A stretch of 64,000 nt of DNA, taken from the NCBI GenBank assembly GCA_963799045.1, contig CAWCVN010000001.1, positions 620,001 to 684,000 of the forward strand. Reading direction: 5' to 3'. Positions 37,545 to 47,505 of the stretch are shown one piece after another. The position numbers were made by a program, and so were the translations under genes. How positions within the stretch are numbered: the stretch's first letter is position 1; each line of letters starts with the position of its first letter. Source of the DNA: DASRSS01 sp963799045. Lineage in GTDB: Bacteria > Actinomycetota > Actinomycetes > Mycobacteriales > Jatrophihabitantaceae. The notes under the pieces were generated by a model. The model saw only the letters and a list, made by a program, of their open reading frames with translations, was not told the origin of the DNA and did not search any database.

Positions 37545-40500
37545 GCCGCCCGGACGGCGGCCGGCGTGATCGGCGCGGCGGGATTGCCGGCCCACTCGGC
37601 GCCCGGCGGCACCGCCTCGCCTTTCATCAGGAACGAATCGGCCCGCAACGAGCTGTGCTCGCCCATGCTCACCCCGTAGTGCACGAGCGCGCCGACCCCG
37701 ACCGTGCTGCCGGAGCCGATCTCGGTGTAGTCGGACTTGAACGCGCCATCCTCCATCGAGTGGCACTGGATGATCGAGCCGTGATTGAGCGTGCAGTAGT
37801 CGCCGATGCGTACCAGGCTCCGCTCGGCCAGCGCGCAGCCGTCGTCGAACAGCTGCCGGCCGACCTGCACGCCGAGCAGTCGCCACACCATGGGCTTGAA
37901 GGGCGTGCCGTCCAGCGCGTGCAGGAAGGGGGCCAGCAGTTTCCAATAGCGCTCGTGTCCCCAGAACGCGCGGTCGTAGATCGAGCACCGCCGCGCCGGC
38001 AGCCTGCGGAAGCCGAGCGAGGCCCGCTCGACCAGGATCGACACGGCCGCGGTAAGCAGGACGGCGCCGGCACTCAGGACGGCGAGCAGCAGCGGTGGAC
38101 GGCCGACGAAGACGGCGAAGATGGCCGCGGCAATCGTCAGCGCAACGAACGTCAGCACCCATCGCGAGAGCAGGAACAGCGCCATCGTCACGAGGTTGTG
38201 CCGGTTCTTGGCCGCGATCAGCCGGCGCAGCCGCGGCCCGTCCGGCAGCGGGCCGATCTGCGGGTCGTAGGAGGACGTGCGGGGGATCTCGAACGGCGGT
38301 GAGCCGAGCAGCCCCACGTTCTCGCGTAGCGGTCCGTCCAGCGGCACCAGCGTGCGGGAGCCGATCAGGCAGTTGTCACCCGTGCGGGCGCCGGCCGGGA
38401 ACGCGACGCCGGTCCCCAGGAAGTTCTGCTTGCCGATCCGCAGCGGCAGTACACGGAACGAGCTGGGCGAGTACTCCGCGTTGATCAGCGTCGCGCCGTC
38501 GGAGACCATCGTGGAGCCGGCGATCTCGATACCGAACGGGTCGTCGTGGGAGTGCGCCGCGCCGAAGTTCGAGCCGGTCTGCACCAGGCCGGGCAGCCGG
38601 TAGCCGATCGCGCGGAGGTATCCGATCACGTACGAGCTGTCGCCGGTGAGCTCGAGGTAGGCGTGCGCGTTCGAGAGCGTGCGGATGAGCCGGTGGGCCA
38701 GATGGTGCAGGCCGTAGAGGGGATAGGTGCGGCCGGGCCGCACGAGGGGCCGCAGCAGGCGCGGCACGACCGTCACGACAACCGTGCCGACCAACCAGCC
38801 GCCGACGAACAGCACCGTCGAGAGCAGCAGCACGTACCGGTAGAAGCCCCAGGTGCCCAGCGCGCGGATGCCCGCATGGTCAGCACCGGGGTCGGCGAGC
38901 GCTGCCGGGCCGTGCGCGATGAGCCAGTCGAAACCGACGTAGCTCAGCAGCATTGCGCTCGGCAACGCGACCGCGATCAGGACGACCAGCTGCGTCAGGC
39001 CGAACAGCACGCGCCGCCGCGCCGGAAGGTCCACCGCGGCAACGCCCCGGTACTCGACCGTGGTCGCGACGGCGGGAGAGCCGTGCATCCGCTCGCCGGC
39101 CGGCACCTGCTGACCACCGTGCAGCGCGGACGAGTGCCCGAGCTGGGCGTCGTCGCACAGGCGCGTGTCGAGGTCGAGCACGGTGTGCTCGCCGACGAAG
39201 CACCGGGCGCCGACGCTCACCGGACCGGTGCGCAGCACCCCGCCCTCGGCACGGTAACCCCGAAACGAGCTGCTCCTGCGGATCACCGTGTCTGCACCGA
39301 TCTCGATGAGGTCGGTGCACACGGGCAGGGTGCGGGACAGGATCAGCGTGCGGGGGCCTATCCGCGCGCCGAGGGCGCGCAGGTAGAGCACGTAGAGCGG
39401 TGACCCCGGCAGGAACGACAGGGGACTGACGCGTATGAGTGCCTTGACCAGCCAGAACCGGTAATAGGAAAGGCTCCAGAGCACGATCTCGGTCCGCTGC
39501 CACCGGCCGATCAGCAGCCACTTCGCTACGATCGGCAAGACGGTGGCACCGCCGACAATCGCGGCGGCGGCCAGCACCGCCCGCAGGTACATCCCTGCGG
39601 CCCCGGATGCGCTGGCGATCCAGGTGAAGCCGTACTCGCCGGCCGTCGCGGCACCGAACAGCCCAACGAGGCCGGTCAGCAGCTGCGCAGCGCCGCACGC
39701 GACGTAGCGCGCGCGCCCCGGCTGCCGAGCCGGGATCGGGACGACCACGCCCGCCGCGCCCGTGGCGGCCGGGTCCGCCGACGCCTCGCGGGCGTCGACG
39801 GCCGCGGCGAGATCGCGGACGGTGGGGTTCAGGTAGACCTCGCGGGTGGCCACCGGCGGACAGTCACCCCGGCGCCTGATCAGGGCGCACAGCCGCGCCA
39901 CCAGCAACGAGTTGGCGCCCAGGTCCGTGAACAGGTTCGCCTCGACCGGTACCCGCTCGAGGCCGAGGAGCTCCCCGGCGGCACCCGCGAGCGCCCGCTC
40001 GGTGGGAGTCTGCGCGAGGGCGCCGTCGGCCGCCAGTTCGGCCGACAGCCGCCGGACCGGTCGCGGTAGCGCGACACGGTCCACCTTGCCGCTTGCCGTG
40101 GTCGGCACGGCGGCGATGCGGTCGAGGAACGCCGGCACCATGTGCGAAGGCAGTCGGTCGCGCAGGTGTTCGCGGATCGCGGCCTCCTCCGGAGCGCGTT
40201 CGCCGGTCCGCACGCTGTAGTAGGCGGCGAGCTCGAGCAGTCCCGGCTGCAGTTCGGCCGTGGTAACGGCTGCCTGCGCCACGCCGGAGACCTGTGCCAG
40301 CACCGCCTCGATCTCGCCCAACTCGATGCGGAACCCGCGCAGCTTGACCTGCGAGTCGGCCCGGTGCAGATACACCAGGCCCTCGGGATCGGCACGCACC
40401 AGGTCGCCGCTGCGGTACGCGCGCGCCCACGCGAGCCGGGGGACCGCCACGAAGCGCTGCGCGTCGCGCTCGGAGTCCAGGTAGCGCGCGACGCCGGCAC

Positions 40501-41596
40501 CGCCGATCACGAGCTCGCCAGTCTCGCCCCAGCCCACCGGTTCTCCGGTCTGCGGGTCGAGCACGGCGAGCTGCCAGCCGGCCAGCGGCAGCCCGATCCG
40601 GACCGTCTCGCCCTGGCGCAGCCGTGCTCCGCACGCAACGACGGTCGTCTCCGTCGGCCCATAGGTGTTCCAGACCTCGATGCCGAGCCCGGCCAGGCGA
40701 TCGGCCAACTCCGCTGAACACGCCTCGCCGCCGAGGATCAGCAGCCGCAGGCCCTGGCAGACCTCGTCCGACCAGAGGCCGGCCAGGGTGGGCACGGTGG
40801 AGACCACCGTGATCCGATTGGCGGTGAGCCACTGCGCGAACTCGCCACCTGTCTTGACGAGCTCCCGCCGTGCCGGTACGAGGCAGGCGCCGTTGCGCCA
40901 GGCGAGCCACATCTCCTCGCAAGAGGCGTCGAAGGCGACGGACAGGGAGGCGAGTACCCGATCGCCCGGGCCGAGCCGCGAGAACAGCTCGTGCTCGGCG
41001 TCGACGAACGCGGCCGCGCTGCGGTGCGTCACCGCAACACCCTTCGGCTTACCGGTCGTGCCGGAGGTGAAGATGACCCAGGCGTCATCGGCCGGAACCG
41101 GCGGCCGCGCACCAGCGCCTCGTCCGTCCCGCAGCCGGTGCACCACGCCACCGGTCTCCAGAACCGCGCACACGCCGGACTCGGCCCATACCAGCTCGGC
41201 CCGCTCAGCGGGCTCATCGACGTCCACCGGTACGTACGCGGCACCGACCGCGAGTACGGCCAGCGCGGACAGGTAGAGCTCGTTGGAACCGGACACGATG
41301 TGGATCCCGACGTAGTCGCCCGCGCCCACGCCGGATGCGGCAAGCCGGGCGGCGAGTTCCTCGACGCGACCCGCCGCCCGCGCATAGTCCAGCTGCTCGC
41401 AGCCGTCGTCGAGGGCCGGCGCTGCCCCGGAGCGCGCGACGGTCGCGGTGAAGATGTCCCACAGCGTGCGCGGCGGGGCGGCGGCGTTCCCGGTGTAGAC
41501 GGCGAACGGCCGATCGCTTCCGCTGCCGCGCAGATCCGCGGCGCAGTCGGCCAACTCGGACTCGTGCTCGCCCGAGCATGTCATGCAGAGCGTCAT
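37541..41596 (-). CDS. Pls/PosA family membrane nonribosomal peptide synthetase
   Basis: A 1351-residue protein with the architecture of epsilon-poly-lysine synthetase relatives. Adenylation domain (about 40-510): TSGTTGKPKG (178-187), FDASCEEMW with the amino-group-binding Asp, NTYGPTETT (310-318), QVKLRGFRIELGEIE, and SGKVDR with the catalytic lysine. Carrier domain: LGANSL, phosphopantetheine serine about 563. The remaining 720 residues alternate membrane helices with hexapeptide-like beta-helix segments (RTLILSRTLPVCTD, GARCFVGEHTVLD, QNFLGTGVAFPAGARTGDN, LNHGSIIQCHS), the tandem condensing region of this family. There is no conventional C or TE domain. Start ATG 41596 with GGAAGGGG; a CMTC motif lies at the very N-terminus. 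Monomer identity is undetermined. Confidence 0.85.
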   Translation of the reverse strand: MTLCMTCSGEHESELADCAADLRGSGSDRPFAVYTGNAAAPPRTLWDIFTATVARSGAAPALDDGCEQLDYARAAGRVEELAARLAASGVGAGDYVGIHIVSGSNELYLSALAVLAVGAAYVPVDVDEPAERAELVWAESGVCAVLETGGVVHRLRDGRGAGARPPVPADDAWVIFTSGTTGKPKGVAVTHRSAAAFVDAEHELFSRLGPGDRVLASLSVAFDASCEEMWLAWRNGACLVPARRELVKTGGEFAQWLTANRITVVSTVPTLAGLWSDEVCQGLRLLILGGEACSAELADRLAGLGIEVWNTYGPTETTVVACGARLRQGETVRIGLPLAGWQLAVLDPQTGEPVGWGETGELVIGGAGVARYLDSERDAQRFVAVPRLAWARAYRSGDLVRADPEGLVYLHRADSQVKLRGFRIELGEIEAVLAQVSGVAQAAVTTAELQPGLLELAAYYSVRTGERAPEEAAIREHLRDRLPSHMVPAFLDRIAAVPTTASGKVDRVALPRPVRRLSAELAADGALAQTPTERALAGAAGELLGLERVPVEANLFTDLGANSLLVARLCALIRRRGDCPPVATREVYLNPTVRDLAAAVDAREASADPAATGAAGVVVPIPARQPGRARYVACGAAQLLTGLVGLFGAATAGEYGFTWIASASGAAGMYLRAVLAAAAIVGGATVLPIVAKWLLIGRWQRTEIVLWSLSYYRFWLVKALIRVSPLSFLPGSPLYVLYLRALGARIGPRTLILSRTLPVCTDLIEIGADTVIRRSSSFRGYRAEGGVLRTGPVSVGARCFVGEHTVLDLDTRLCDDAQLGHSSALHGGQQVPAGERMHGSPAVATTVEYRGVAAVDLPARRRVLFGLTQLVVLIAVALPSAMLLSYVGFDWLIAHGPAALADPGADHAGIRALGTWGFYRYVLLLSTVLFVGGWLVGTVVVTVVPRLLRPLVRPGRTYPLYGLHHLAHRLIRTLSNAHAYLELTGDSSYVIGYLRAIGYRLPGLVQTGSNFGAAHSHDDPFGIEIAGSTMVSDGATLINAEYSPSSFRVLPLRIGKQNFLGTGVAFPAGARTGDNCLIGSRTLVPLDGPLRENVGLLGSPPFEIPRTSSYDPQIGPLPDGPRLRRLIAAKNRHNLVTMALFLLSRWVLTFVALTIAAAIFAVFVGRPPLLLAVLSAGAVLLTAAVSILVERASLGFRRLPARRCSIYDRAFWGHERYWKLLAPFLHALDGTPFKPMVWRLLGVQVGRQLFDDGCALAERSLVRIGDYCTLNHGSIIQCHSMEDGAFKSDYTEIGSGSTVGVGALVHYGVSMGEHSSLRADSFLMKGEAVPPGAEWAGNPAAPITPAAVRAA

Positions 41597-41782
41597 GGGG
41601 CCCCTTCCGGGCAACTCACTGGTGATCCGGAAGCTCTGCCGCCTGCCTATGCCGCACCTGTGCGTCTCAGCCGATTGTGCGCGGGGAGATCAGATCGCTG
41701 TGCTGCGGCGGGCAATCCCCCCGTGTTTGTGGTGGTTTCGCGGCTGAGAGACTGCCGGGGTGACCCGATCGGTCCCGGCGCG

Positions 41783-42535
41783 GTGAACCTCTGGCAGTCG
41801 CTGCTCGTCTTCGTCGCGGGTGTCGGCGCCGGCACCATCAACACGGTCGTCGGATCGGGAACTCTGATCACCTTCCCGGTGCTGCTCGGGGTCGGTCTGG
41901 CTCCCGTGACCGCGAATGTCTCCAACTCGGTGGGGCTGTTCCCCGGCTCGCTCGTCGGGGCGTGGGGCTACCGCCGCGAGCTGTCCGGCCAGCGGGGCCG
42001 CGCGACCCGGCTGGGGCTCGCCTCGACGATCGGCGCGGTCGCGGGGGCAATCGCGCTGCTGCAACTGCCCGCTGGGGCCTTCAAGGCGATCGTGCCGGTG
42101 CTGATCCTGCTCGCCCTGTTGCTGGTGGTCTTCGGTCGGCAACTCACCGCGCGCCTCGCGCGCACCCGGCACCGGCCGTCGGAGGCGGTCACGCCGCTGC
42201 TGTGGTCGCTGACGCTGGCGACCGGCGTCTACGGCGGCTACTTCGGCGCCGCGCAGGGCGTGCTGCTGATGGGCATTTTCGGCGTGCTGCTCGCCGAATC
42301 GCTGCAGCGCCAGAACGCGCTGAAGAACGTCCTCGCCGGGCTGGTGAACCTCGTCGCCGCCGGGGTGTTCGTGATCACGGCGCACATCGACTGGGCGGCG
42401 GCCGGCCTCATCGGGCTGGGGTCCGTCCTCGGGGGGCTGCTCGGCGCCCGCGTCGGGCGACGGCTGTCGCCGCCGGTGCTGCGAACGGTGATCGTCGTCG
42501 TCGGCCTGGTCGCGGTGGTCAAGCTGCTCGTCTGA
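41783..42535 (+). CDS. TauE/SafE family membrane transporter
   Basis: A 250-residue protein with about eight membrane helices, opening VNLWQSLLVFVAGVGAGTINTVVGSGTLITFPVLLG, the classical TauE/SafE repeat with its Gly-rich GSGTL motif. The half-repeat recurs at YGGYFGAAQGVLLMGIFG. Family members export sulfite, sulfoacetate or other organic anions. The GTG start at 41783 diverges from the peptide synthetase across 186 bp; no functional connection is evident from sequence. Confidence 0.87.
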   Translation: MNLWQSLLVFVAGVGAGTINTVVGSGTLITFPVLLGVGLAPVTANVSNSVGLFPGSLVGAWGYRRELSGQRGRATRLGLASTIGAVAGAIALLQLPAGAFKAIVPVLILLALLLVVFGRQLTARLARTRHRPSEAVTPLLWSLTLATGVYGGYFGAAQGVLLMGIFGVLLAESLQRQNALKNVLAGLVNLVAAGVFVITAHIDWAAAGLIGLGSVLGGLLGARVGRRLSPPVLRTVIVVVGLVAVVKLLV

Positions 42536-42603
42536 ACGCCGCGCGGCCGTTAGGGTGCGGCTAGCGGCAATCGCGCCGAGCATCGTCGATTCGGAGGGCC
42601 AAC

Positions 42604-43197
42604 GTGTTAGTCGGCATCGTCATCGCAGTCGTGGTGGTACTGCTCGCGCTTTGGGTGATCGCCGCCTACAACGGTCTGGTCCGCGCGCGCAACACCTTCA
42701 AGAACGCGTTCTCGCAGATCGACGTGCAGCTGCAGCGCCGCTTCGACCTGATCCCGAACCTCGTCGAGACGGCGAAGGCCTACATGGCGCACGAGCGGCA
42801 GACCCTCGAGGAGGTCACAGCCGCCCGTTCGGCCGCGATGGCAGGGCTGTCCGCGGCCCAGGCCAAGCCGGGTGACCCGGCGGCGATGAAGCAACTGGCG
42901 CAGTCACAGAACGTCCTGACCAGTGCGCTGGGACGGTTCACCGCAGTCGCGGAGCAATACCCGGACCTCAAGGCTAGCCAGAACATGATGCAGCTGTCCG
43001 AGGAGCTCACTTCGACGGAGAACCGGGTCGCGTTCTCCCGCCAGGCGTTCAACGACTCGGTGATGGCCTACAACAACAAGCGGCAGAGCTTCCCCGGCAG
43101 CGTCATCGCCGGCACATTCCATTTCGACGCCGCTTCCCCGTGGGAGATCGGGCCGGACCACCCGGAGGCGCGCGAGGCGCCCAAGGTCCAGTTCTGA
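42604..43197 (+). CDS. LemA family protein
   Basis: A 197-residue membrane-anchored protein with an N-terminal hydrophobic helix (IVIAVVVVLLALWVIAAYNGLVRARN) and a long helical domain with LemA landmarks: QLQRRFDLIPNLVETAKAY, SENRVAFSRQAFND-type motif, and YNNKRQSFPGSVIAG. The GTG at 42604 is preceded by GGAGG. LemA proteins are often paired with an M48 or HtpX-like protease or TPM-domain protein, and here an M48 peptidase gene follows after 36 bp. Precise function unknown. Confidence 0.9.
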   Translation: MLVGIVIAVVVVLLALWVIAAYNGLVRARNTFKNAFSQIDVQLQRRFDLIPNLVETAKAYMAHERQTLEEVTAARSAAMAGLSAAQAKPGDPAAMKQLAQSQNVLTSALGRFTAVAEQYPDLKASQNMMQLSEELTSTENRVAFSRQAFNDSVMAYNNKRQSFPGSVIAGTFHFDAASPWEIGPDHPEAREAPKVQF

Positions 43198-43233
43198 GTC
43201 CGCGTCCGACCGAAGCCGGACGGGGCACACCGG

Positions 43234-45145
43234 GTGGACTTCTTCGAGCAGCAGCGACACCGACGCGGTACGACGCTGAAACTGGTCGTGCTGTTCGCGG
43301 TCGCGGTGGTCGCGATCGTGGTGGTGATCGACGCGGTCGTCGCGATCGCTGCGCGCGGGCAGCCGGGCGGCACCCTGGTCGGGTACGTGATCGCGGCGAC
43401 CGCCGTCACCGTGCTCGATCATCGGCGGGGGCATGCTCACCAAGACGTTGTCGCTGCGCGCGGGCGGTTCGGCGGTCGCGCTGTCGGTCGGCGCGGTACC
43501 CGTCGACCCGACGACGTCCGACCCCGCGCTGCGCCGGTTCGTCAACGTCGTCGAGGAGATGTCGATCGCCTCCGGTGTGCCGATGCCGCGACTGTTCGTG
43601 CTCGAACGCGAACCGGGCATCAACGCGTTCGCCGCCGGATACACCCCGGCCGACGCCGCGATCACCGTCACCGGCGGAGCGCTGCACACCCTGAACCGCG
43701 ACGAGTTGCAGGGTGTGATCGGCCACGAGTTCAGCCACATCCTCAACGGCGACATGCGACTGAACATCCGGCTGATCGGACTGCTGAGCGGCATCCTGCT
43801 GCTCGGCCTGGTAGGGCTGCGGATCATGGCGTTCAGCGGCGGGGGGCGTTCCAACCGGCGCGAGGGCGGCGCCGGTCCGATCCTGCTCGTCGCCCTCGCG
43901 ATGATGGTGCTCGGATTCGTCGGGCAGTTCTTCGCGAGCCTGATCAAAGCTGCGGTGAGCCGCCAGCGCGAATGGCTCGCCGACGCATCCTCGGTGCAGT
44001 TCACCCGGCAGACGACCGGGCTGGAGGGCGCGCTGAAGAAGATCGCCGGGCTGCCGACCGGCTCGAAGCTGCGCAATGCCCACGGCGCGGCCCAGGTCAG
44101 CCACATGCTCTTCGGCGAAGGTGGCTCGTCGTTCGGCCGGTTGTTCGCCACCCACCCACCGTTGCCGGCCCGAATCAAGGCCCTCGATCCGTCCTTCGAT
44201 CCGCGCGAGGTCCAGCAGCTGGCCCAGAAGTGGCACGACGGGCCGCCCAACGGGCTCGCGGAGGACGCTGCGAGCGGGCTGGTCCCCGCCGGCCCGCCGG
44301 CGGGGCGCGCGCCGTCGGCACCGGCCGCTGTCACGCCCGCGACGGTCACCTCCCGCGTGGGGTCGCTCAGCGCCGAGGACCTGGCGCGGGGCGCCGAGCT
44401 CAGTGCGCAGCTACCGGCGCAGCTGCGCACGCTCGCCGGGCAGCCCAGCACGGCGGTGTCCCTGGTGCTGGCCCTCCTGCTCACCGACACCGACGCCGGC
44501 CTCCGGGATCGCCAGCTGGCCCTCGTGACCTCCCGGCTCGGGCAGCACGAGTCCCGGGCCGCGGCGGCGCTGGTCGCGTCGGTCGCCGGCCTACCGCCCC
44601 AGCTGCGCCTGCCACTGCTCGACGTGGCCGCGCCCGTCGTCACCGCCCGGCCCGCCGACGACGCCGCTGCCCTGGTCGGCACGCTCGACGAACTGGCCCG
44701 GGCCGACCAGCAGGTCACCCTGTTCGAGTACTGCCTGACCCGGCTCGTCTCCACCTACGTGCAGGACGCCCACAACCCGGCGGCCCGGTCGCGGCCGGGC
44801 CGGGGACAGCTCGCGCCGGCCCGGGACGCCGCGCTCACCCTGCTCGCCGCGGTTGCCGCTGCCGGCAACGACGATGCCGCCGCGGCCGGGCACGCGTTCG
44901 CATCCGCGGTCGCCGTGATCACGCCCGGCCAGCAGGTCCCGTACCACCCGCCCGCGGACACCTGGCGCGCTCTCGACGCCGGGTGGGCCACACTCGACGC
45001 GCTGGCACCGCAGGCCAAGTCCCGGCTCATCCAGGCCGTCGTGACCGCGGTGCGCGACGACGGCGTACTCACGCTGCACGAGGCGGAGTTGCTGCGCACC
45101 ACGTGCCGGCTCGTGCACTGCCCGCTGCCGCCGTTCGTCGCCTGA
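43234..45145 (+). CDS. M48 family membrane metalloprotease, HtpX-like (one frameshift as given)
   Basis: About 636 residues. The first 60 (VDFFEQQRHRRGTTLKLVVLF...) form a membrane helix hairpin with the following segment. One extra G near 43413 breaks the frame before MLTKTLSLRAGGSAVAL. The zinc motif is GVIGHEFSHILNGDMR, with the third ligand region SRQREWLADASSVQFTR. Two more helices lie around LLSGILLLGLVGLR and ILLVALAMMVLGFVG. A C-terminal extension of about 300 residues, Ala/Leu-rich and probably helical, goes beyond typical HtpX (about 290 residues). Coupled to lemA; likely involved in membrane protein quality control. Confidence 0.85.
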
Positions 45146-45155
45146 TCGGCGCCGC

Positions 45156-45935
45156 TCATTCCTCGCTCGTGCTCGCGCCCGTGCGCACGCCGAGCACGCC
45201 GTCGATCTCGGTAAGCTCGCTCACCAGGCCGTTGACGTCGCCGCGCCCGGACAGCGCCATCGTGACCTCGACGGTCGCGGCCGGTACCGGTACAGGCTCC
45301 TCACGCCGGTCCCGCCGGGTATCGCGGCCCTCCTCGTGGTCGGAGTCGTCCGCGGTGACCTGCACGGTGGTCAGATCCGAGATCACGAATTCGTGGCGCG
45401 TGGTGACGTTGACGATCTCGCGCAGCAGGCCGCGGTGATCCTGATAGGTGACCCGGAGCCCGACGCCCGGTGACGACAGCCGGCCGACGAGGCCGGCGAG
45501 CGGGCGCAGGCCGTACAGCACGACGAAGTACAGCCCGGTCGTGACCGCGGCGAGGACCGGCAGGCCGGCACCGGCCGCCGCGCCGACGGCGGCGGTCAGC
45601 CACACGCTGGCCGCCGTGGTCAGCCCACGCACCCCGTCGCGCCGGACGAAGATCAGCCCGCCGCCGATGAAGCCGACACCCGTCACGATCTGCGCGGCCA
45701 GCCGGGAGGGGTCCAGCCGCACCTGTCCGCCGAGGACGTCGGTGAAGCCGTACTTGCTGATGAGCACGAACAGCGCCGAGCCCAAGCCGACGAGCGTGTA
45801 GGTGCCCAGGCCCGCGGACTTGTGCTGCGCCTCCCGCTCGGTGCCGATGACCAGCGACAGGGCGAACGCGATCGCGAGTTGCGCGATCTGGGGCCAACCC
45901 TGTCCGGTCGGCTCACCGAAGGCAGCGACCACCAC
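45156..45935 (-). CDS. MgtC/SapB family membrane protein
   Basis: A 259-residue protein whose N-terminal half has four to five helices with IAFALSLVIGTEREAQHKSAGLGTYTLVGLGSALF and GVGFIGGGLIFVRRDGVRGLTTAASVWLTAAVGAA, diagnostic of MgtC/SapB. The C-terminal half is an ACT-like cytosolic domain. GTG codons at 45935 and 45932 and a TTG at 45944 are possible starts; I chose 45935. It diverges from dop. MgtC proteins affect Mg2+ homeostasis and F-ATPase in pathogens; the role here is open. Confidence 0.87.
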   Translation of the reverse strand: MVVAAFGEPTGQGWPQIAQLAIAFALSLVIGTEREAQHKSAGLGTYTLVGLGSALFVLISKYGFTDVLGGQVRLDPSRLAAQIVTGVGFIGGGLIFVRRDGVRGLTTAASVWLTAAVGAAAGAGLPVLAAVTTGLYFVVLYGLRPLAGLVGRLSSPGVGLRVTYQDHRGLLREIVNVTTRHEFVISDLTTVQVTADDSDHEEGRDTRRDRREEPVPVPAATVEVTMALSGRGDVNGLVSELTEIDGVLGVRTGASTSEE

Positions 45936-45965
45936 CTGATTCAACCTAACGTAGGGTGCGCGCCG

Positions 45966-45971
45966 TAGCCT
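45966..45971 (+). promoter_or_regulatory. -10 box of a leaderless promoter for dop
   Basis: TAGCCT ends seven bases before the GTG at 45979, with no ribosome binding site in between, consistent with a leaderless dop transcript. Confidence 0.4.
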
Positions 45972-45978
45972 TGGGTAC

Positions 45979-47505
45979 GTGACGGTCAGACGTGTGATGG
46001 GCACCGAGGTCGAGTACGGCGTGAGCCTGCCCGGCCAGCCGAACGCGAACGCCATGCTGCTGTCGGCACAGGTGGTGAATGCCTACGCGTCCTCGCTGCC
46101 CGCCGGACGAACCCGACGCGCGAGCTGGGACTTCGAGGAGGAGTCCCCGCTGCGCGATGCCCGCGGGTTCGACCTCGGCGGCAGCGGCTCGGTGGCGCAG
46201 GAGTTCATCGACGCCGAGGAAGACACCGGCATGGCCAACGTGATCCTGCCCAACGGCGCGCGGCTGTACGTCGACCACGCCCACCCCGAGTACTCGAGCC
46301 CGGAGGTCACCAACCCGCTCGATGCGGTGCGCTGGGACAAGGCCGGTGAACTGGTAATGCTCGAGGCCGCACGCCGCGTCGCGAACACGCCCGGGCTCGA
46401 GACGCCGATCAACCTGTACAAGAACAACACCGACAACAAGGGCGCGTCCTACGGAGCGCACGAGAACTACCTGTGCCGACGCGACACCCCGTTCACCTCG
46501 CTCGTGCGGCACCTGGTGCCGTTCTTCACCACCCGGCAGATCGTCTGCGGCGCCGGGCGGGTGGGCCGCAGCCAGGACGGCCACCTGCCGGGCTTTCAGA
46601 TTTCACAGCGCGCCGACTTCTTCGAGGTCGAGGTCGGCCTGGAGACCACGCTGAAGCGGCCGATCGTGAATACCCGCGACGAGCCGCACGCCGACGCCGA
46701 CCGGTACCGCCGCCTGCACGTGATCATCGGCGATGCGAACCTGGCCGAGATCTCCACCTACCTCAAGCTCGGCACGACCGCGCTGGTCCTGCAGATGATC
46801 GAACAGGACGTGCTGGCCGACGACCTGGCCATCGCCCAGCCGGTGCGCGAGCTGCACTCGGTCTCGCACGACCCGAGCCTGCGGCACGCACTAACGCTCG
46901 CAGACGGCCGCACGATCACCGCCCTCGACCTGCAGGGCGAATACCTCGACCGGGCCCGCAAGTTCTGCGACGACCGCTACGGCGAGGACATCGACGAACA
47001 GACCGCCGACGTGCTCGCCCGGTGGGAGTCGGTGCTGACACGCCTGGCCGACGACCCGATGCAGCTGGCCGGCGAACTCGACTGGATCGCCAAGCTCCGC
47101 CTGCTCAACGGCTACCGGGAGCGTGACGGCCTGAACTGGGACTCGCCGCGGCTGCAGCTGATAGACCTGCAGTACGCCGACGTCCGCCCCGAGAAGGGGC
47201 TCTACCACCGGCTGGTCTCGCGCGGTGCCATGACGACGCTGGTCTCCCCGGAGTCAGCCGCGGCGGCCGTGGACGCGCCGCCGCAGGACACCCGCGCCTA
47301 CTTCCGGGGGGAGTGCCTGCGCCGCTACGGCCACTCGGTCGCCGCGGCATCCTGGGACTCGGTGATCTTCGACGTGGGGCGCGCCTCGCTGGTCCGGGTG
47401 CCGATGCTCGAACCCCAGCGCGGCACGAAGTCACACGTCGGCGAGCTCCTGGACAGGTGCGCGGACGCCAGCGAGTTGATCGACGCGTTGGTCGGCCCGA
47501 ACTGA
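45979..47505 (+). CDS. dop: Depupylase/deamidase Dop
   Basis: A 508-residue carboxylate-amine ligase-like protein of the Dop/PafA family. It begins RRVMGTEVEYGVSLPG (catalytic glutamate in MGTEVEYG) and includes NGARLYVDHAHPEYSSPE, YKNNTDNKGASYGAHENYL and TRDEPHADADRYRRLHVIIGDANLAE. The insertion after residue 40 (QVVNAYASSLPAGRTRRASWDFEEESPLRDARG) is the Dop loop, which separates it from ligase PafA. Dop deamidates Pup-Gln and removes Pup from substrates. It converges with kstR; the two stop codons abut. Confidence 0.93.
   Translation: MTVRRVMGTEVEYGVSLPGQPNANAMLLSAQVVNAYASSLPAGRTRRASWDFEEESPLRDARGFDLGGSGSVAQEFIDAEEDTGMANVILPNGARLYVDHAHPEYSSPEVTNPLDAVRWDKAGELVMLEAARRVANTPGLETPINLYKNNTDNKGASYGAHENYLCRRDTPFTSLVRHLVPFFTTRQIVCGAGRVGRSQDGHLPGFQISQRADFFEVEVGLETTLKRPIVNTRDEPHADADRYRRLHVIIGDANLAEISTYLKLGTTALVLQMIEQDVLADDLAIAQPVRELHSVSHDPSLRHALTLADGRTITALDLQGEYLDRARKFCDDRYGEDIDEQTADVLARWESVLTRLADDPMQLAGELDWIAKLRLLNGYRERDGLNWDSPRLQLIDLQYADVRPEKGLYHRLVSRGAMTTLVSPESAAAAVDAPPQDTRAYFRGECLRRYGHSVAAASWDSVIFDVGRASLVRVPMLEPQRGTKSHVGELLDRCADASELIDALVGPN

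Noticed and set aside
42604..45145. Linking LemA and the M48 protease functionally to the peptide synthetase
   Set aside because: They are on the opposite strand beyond an unrelated transporter gene; LemA-M48 pairs occur widely without such synthetases.
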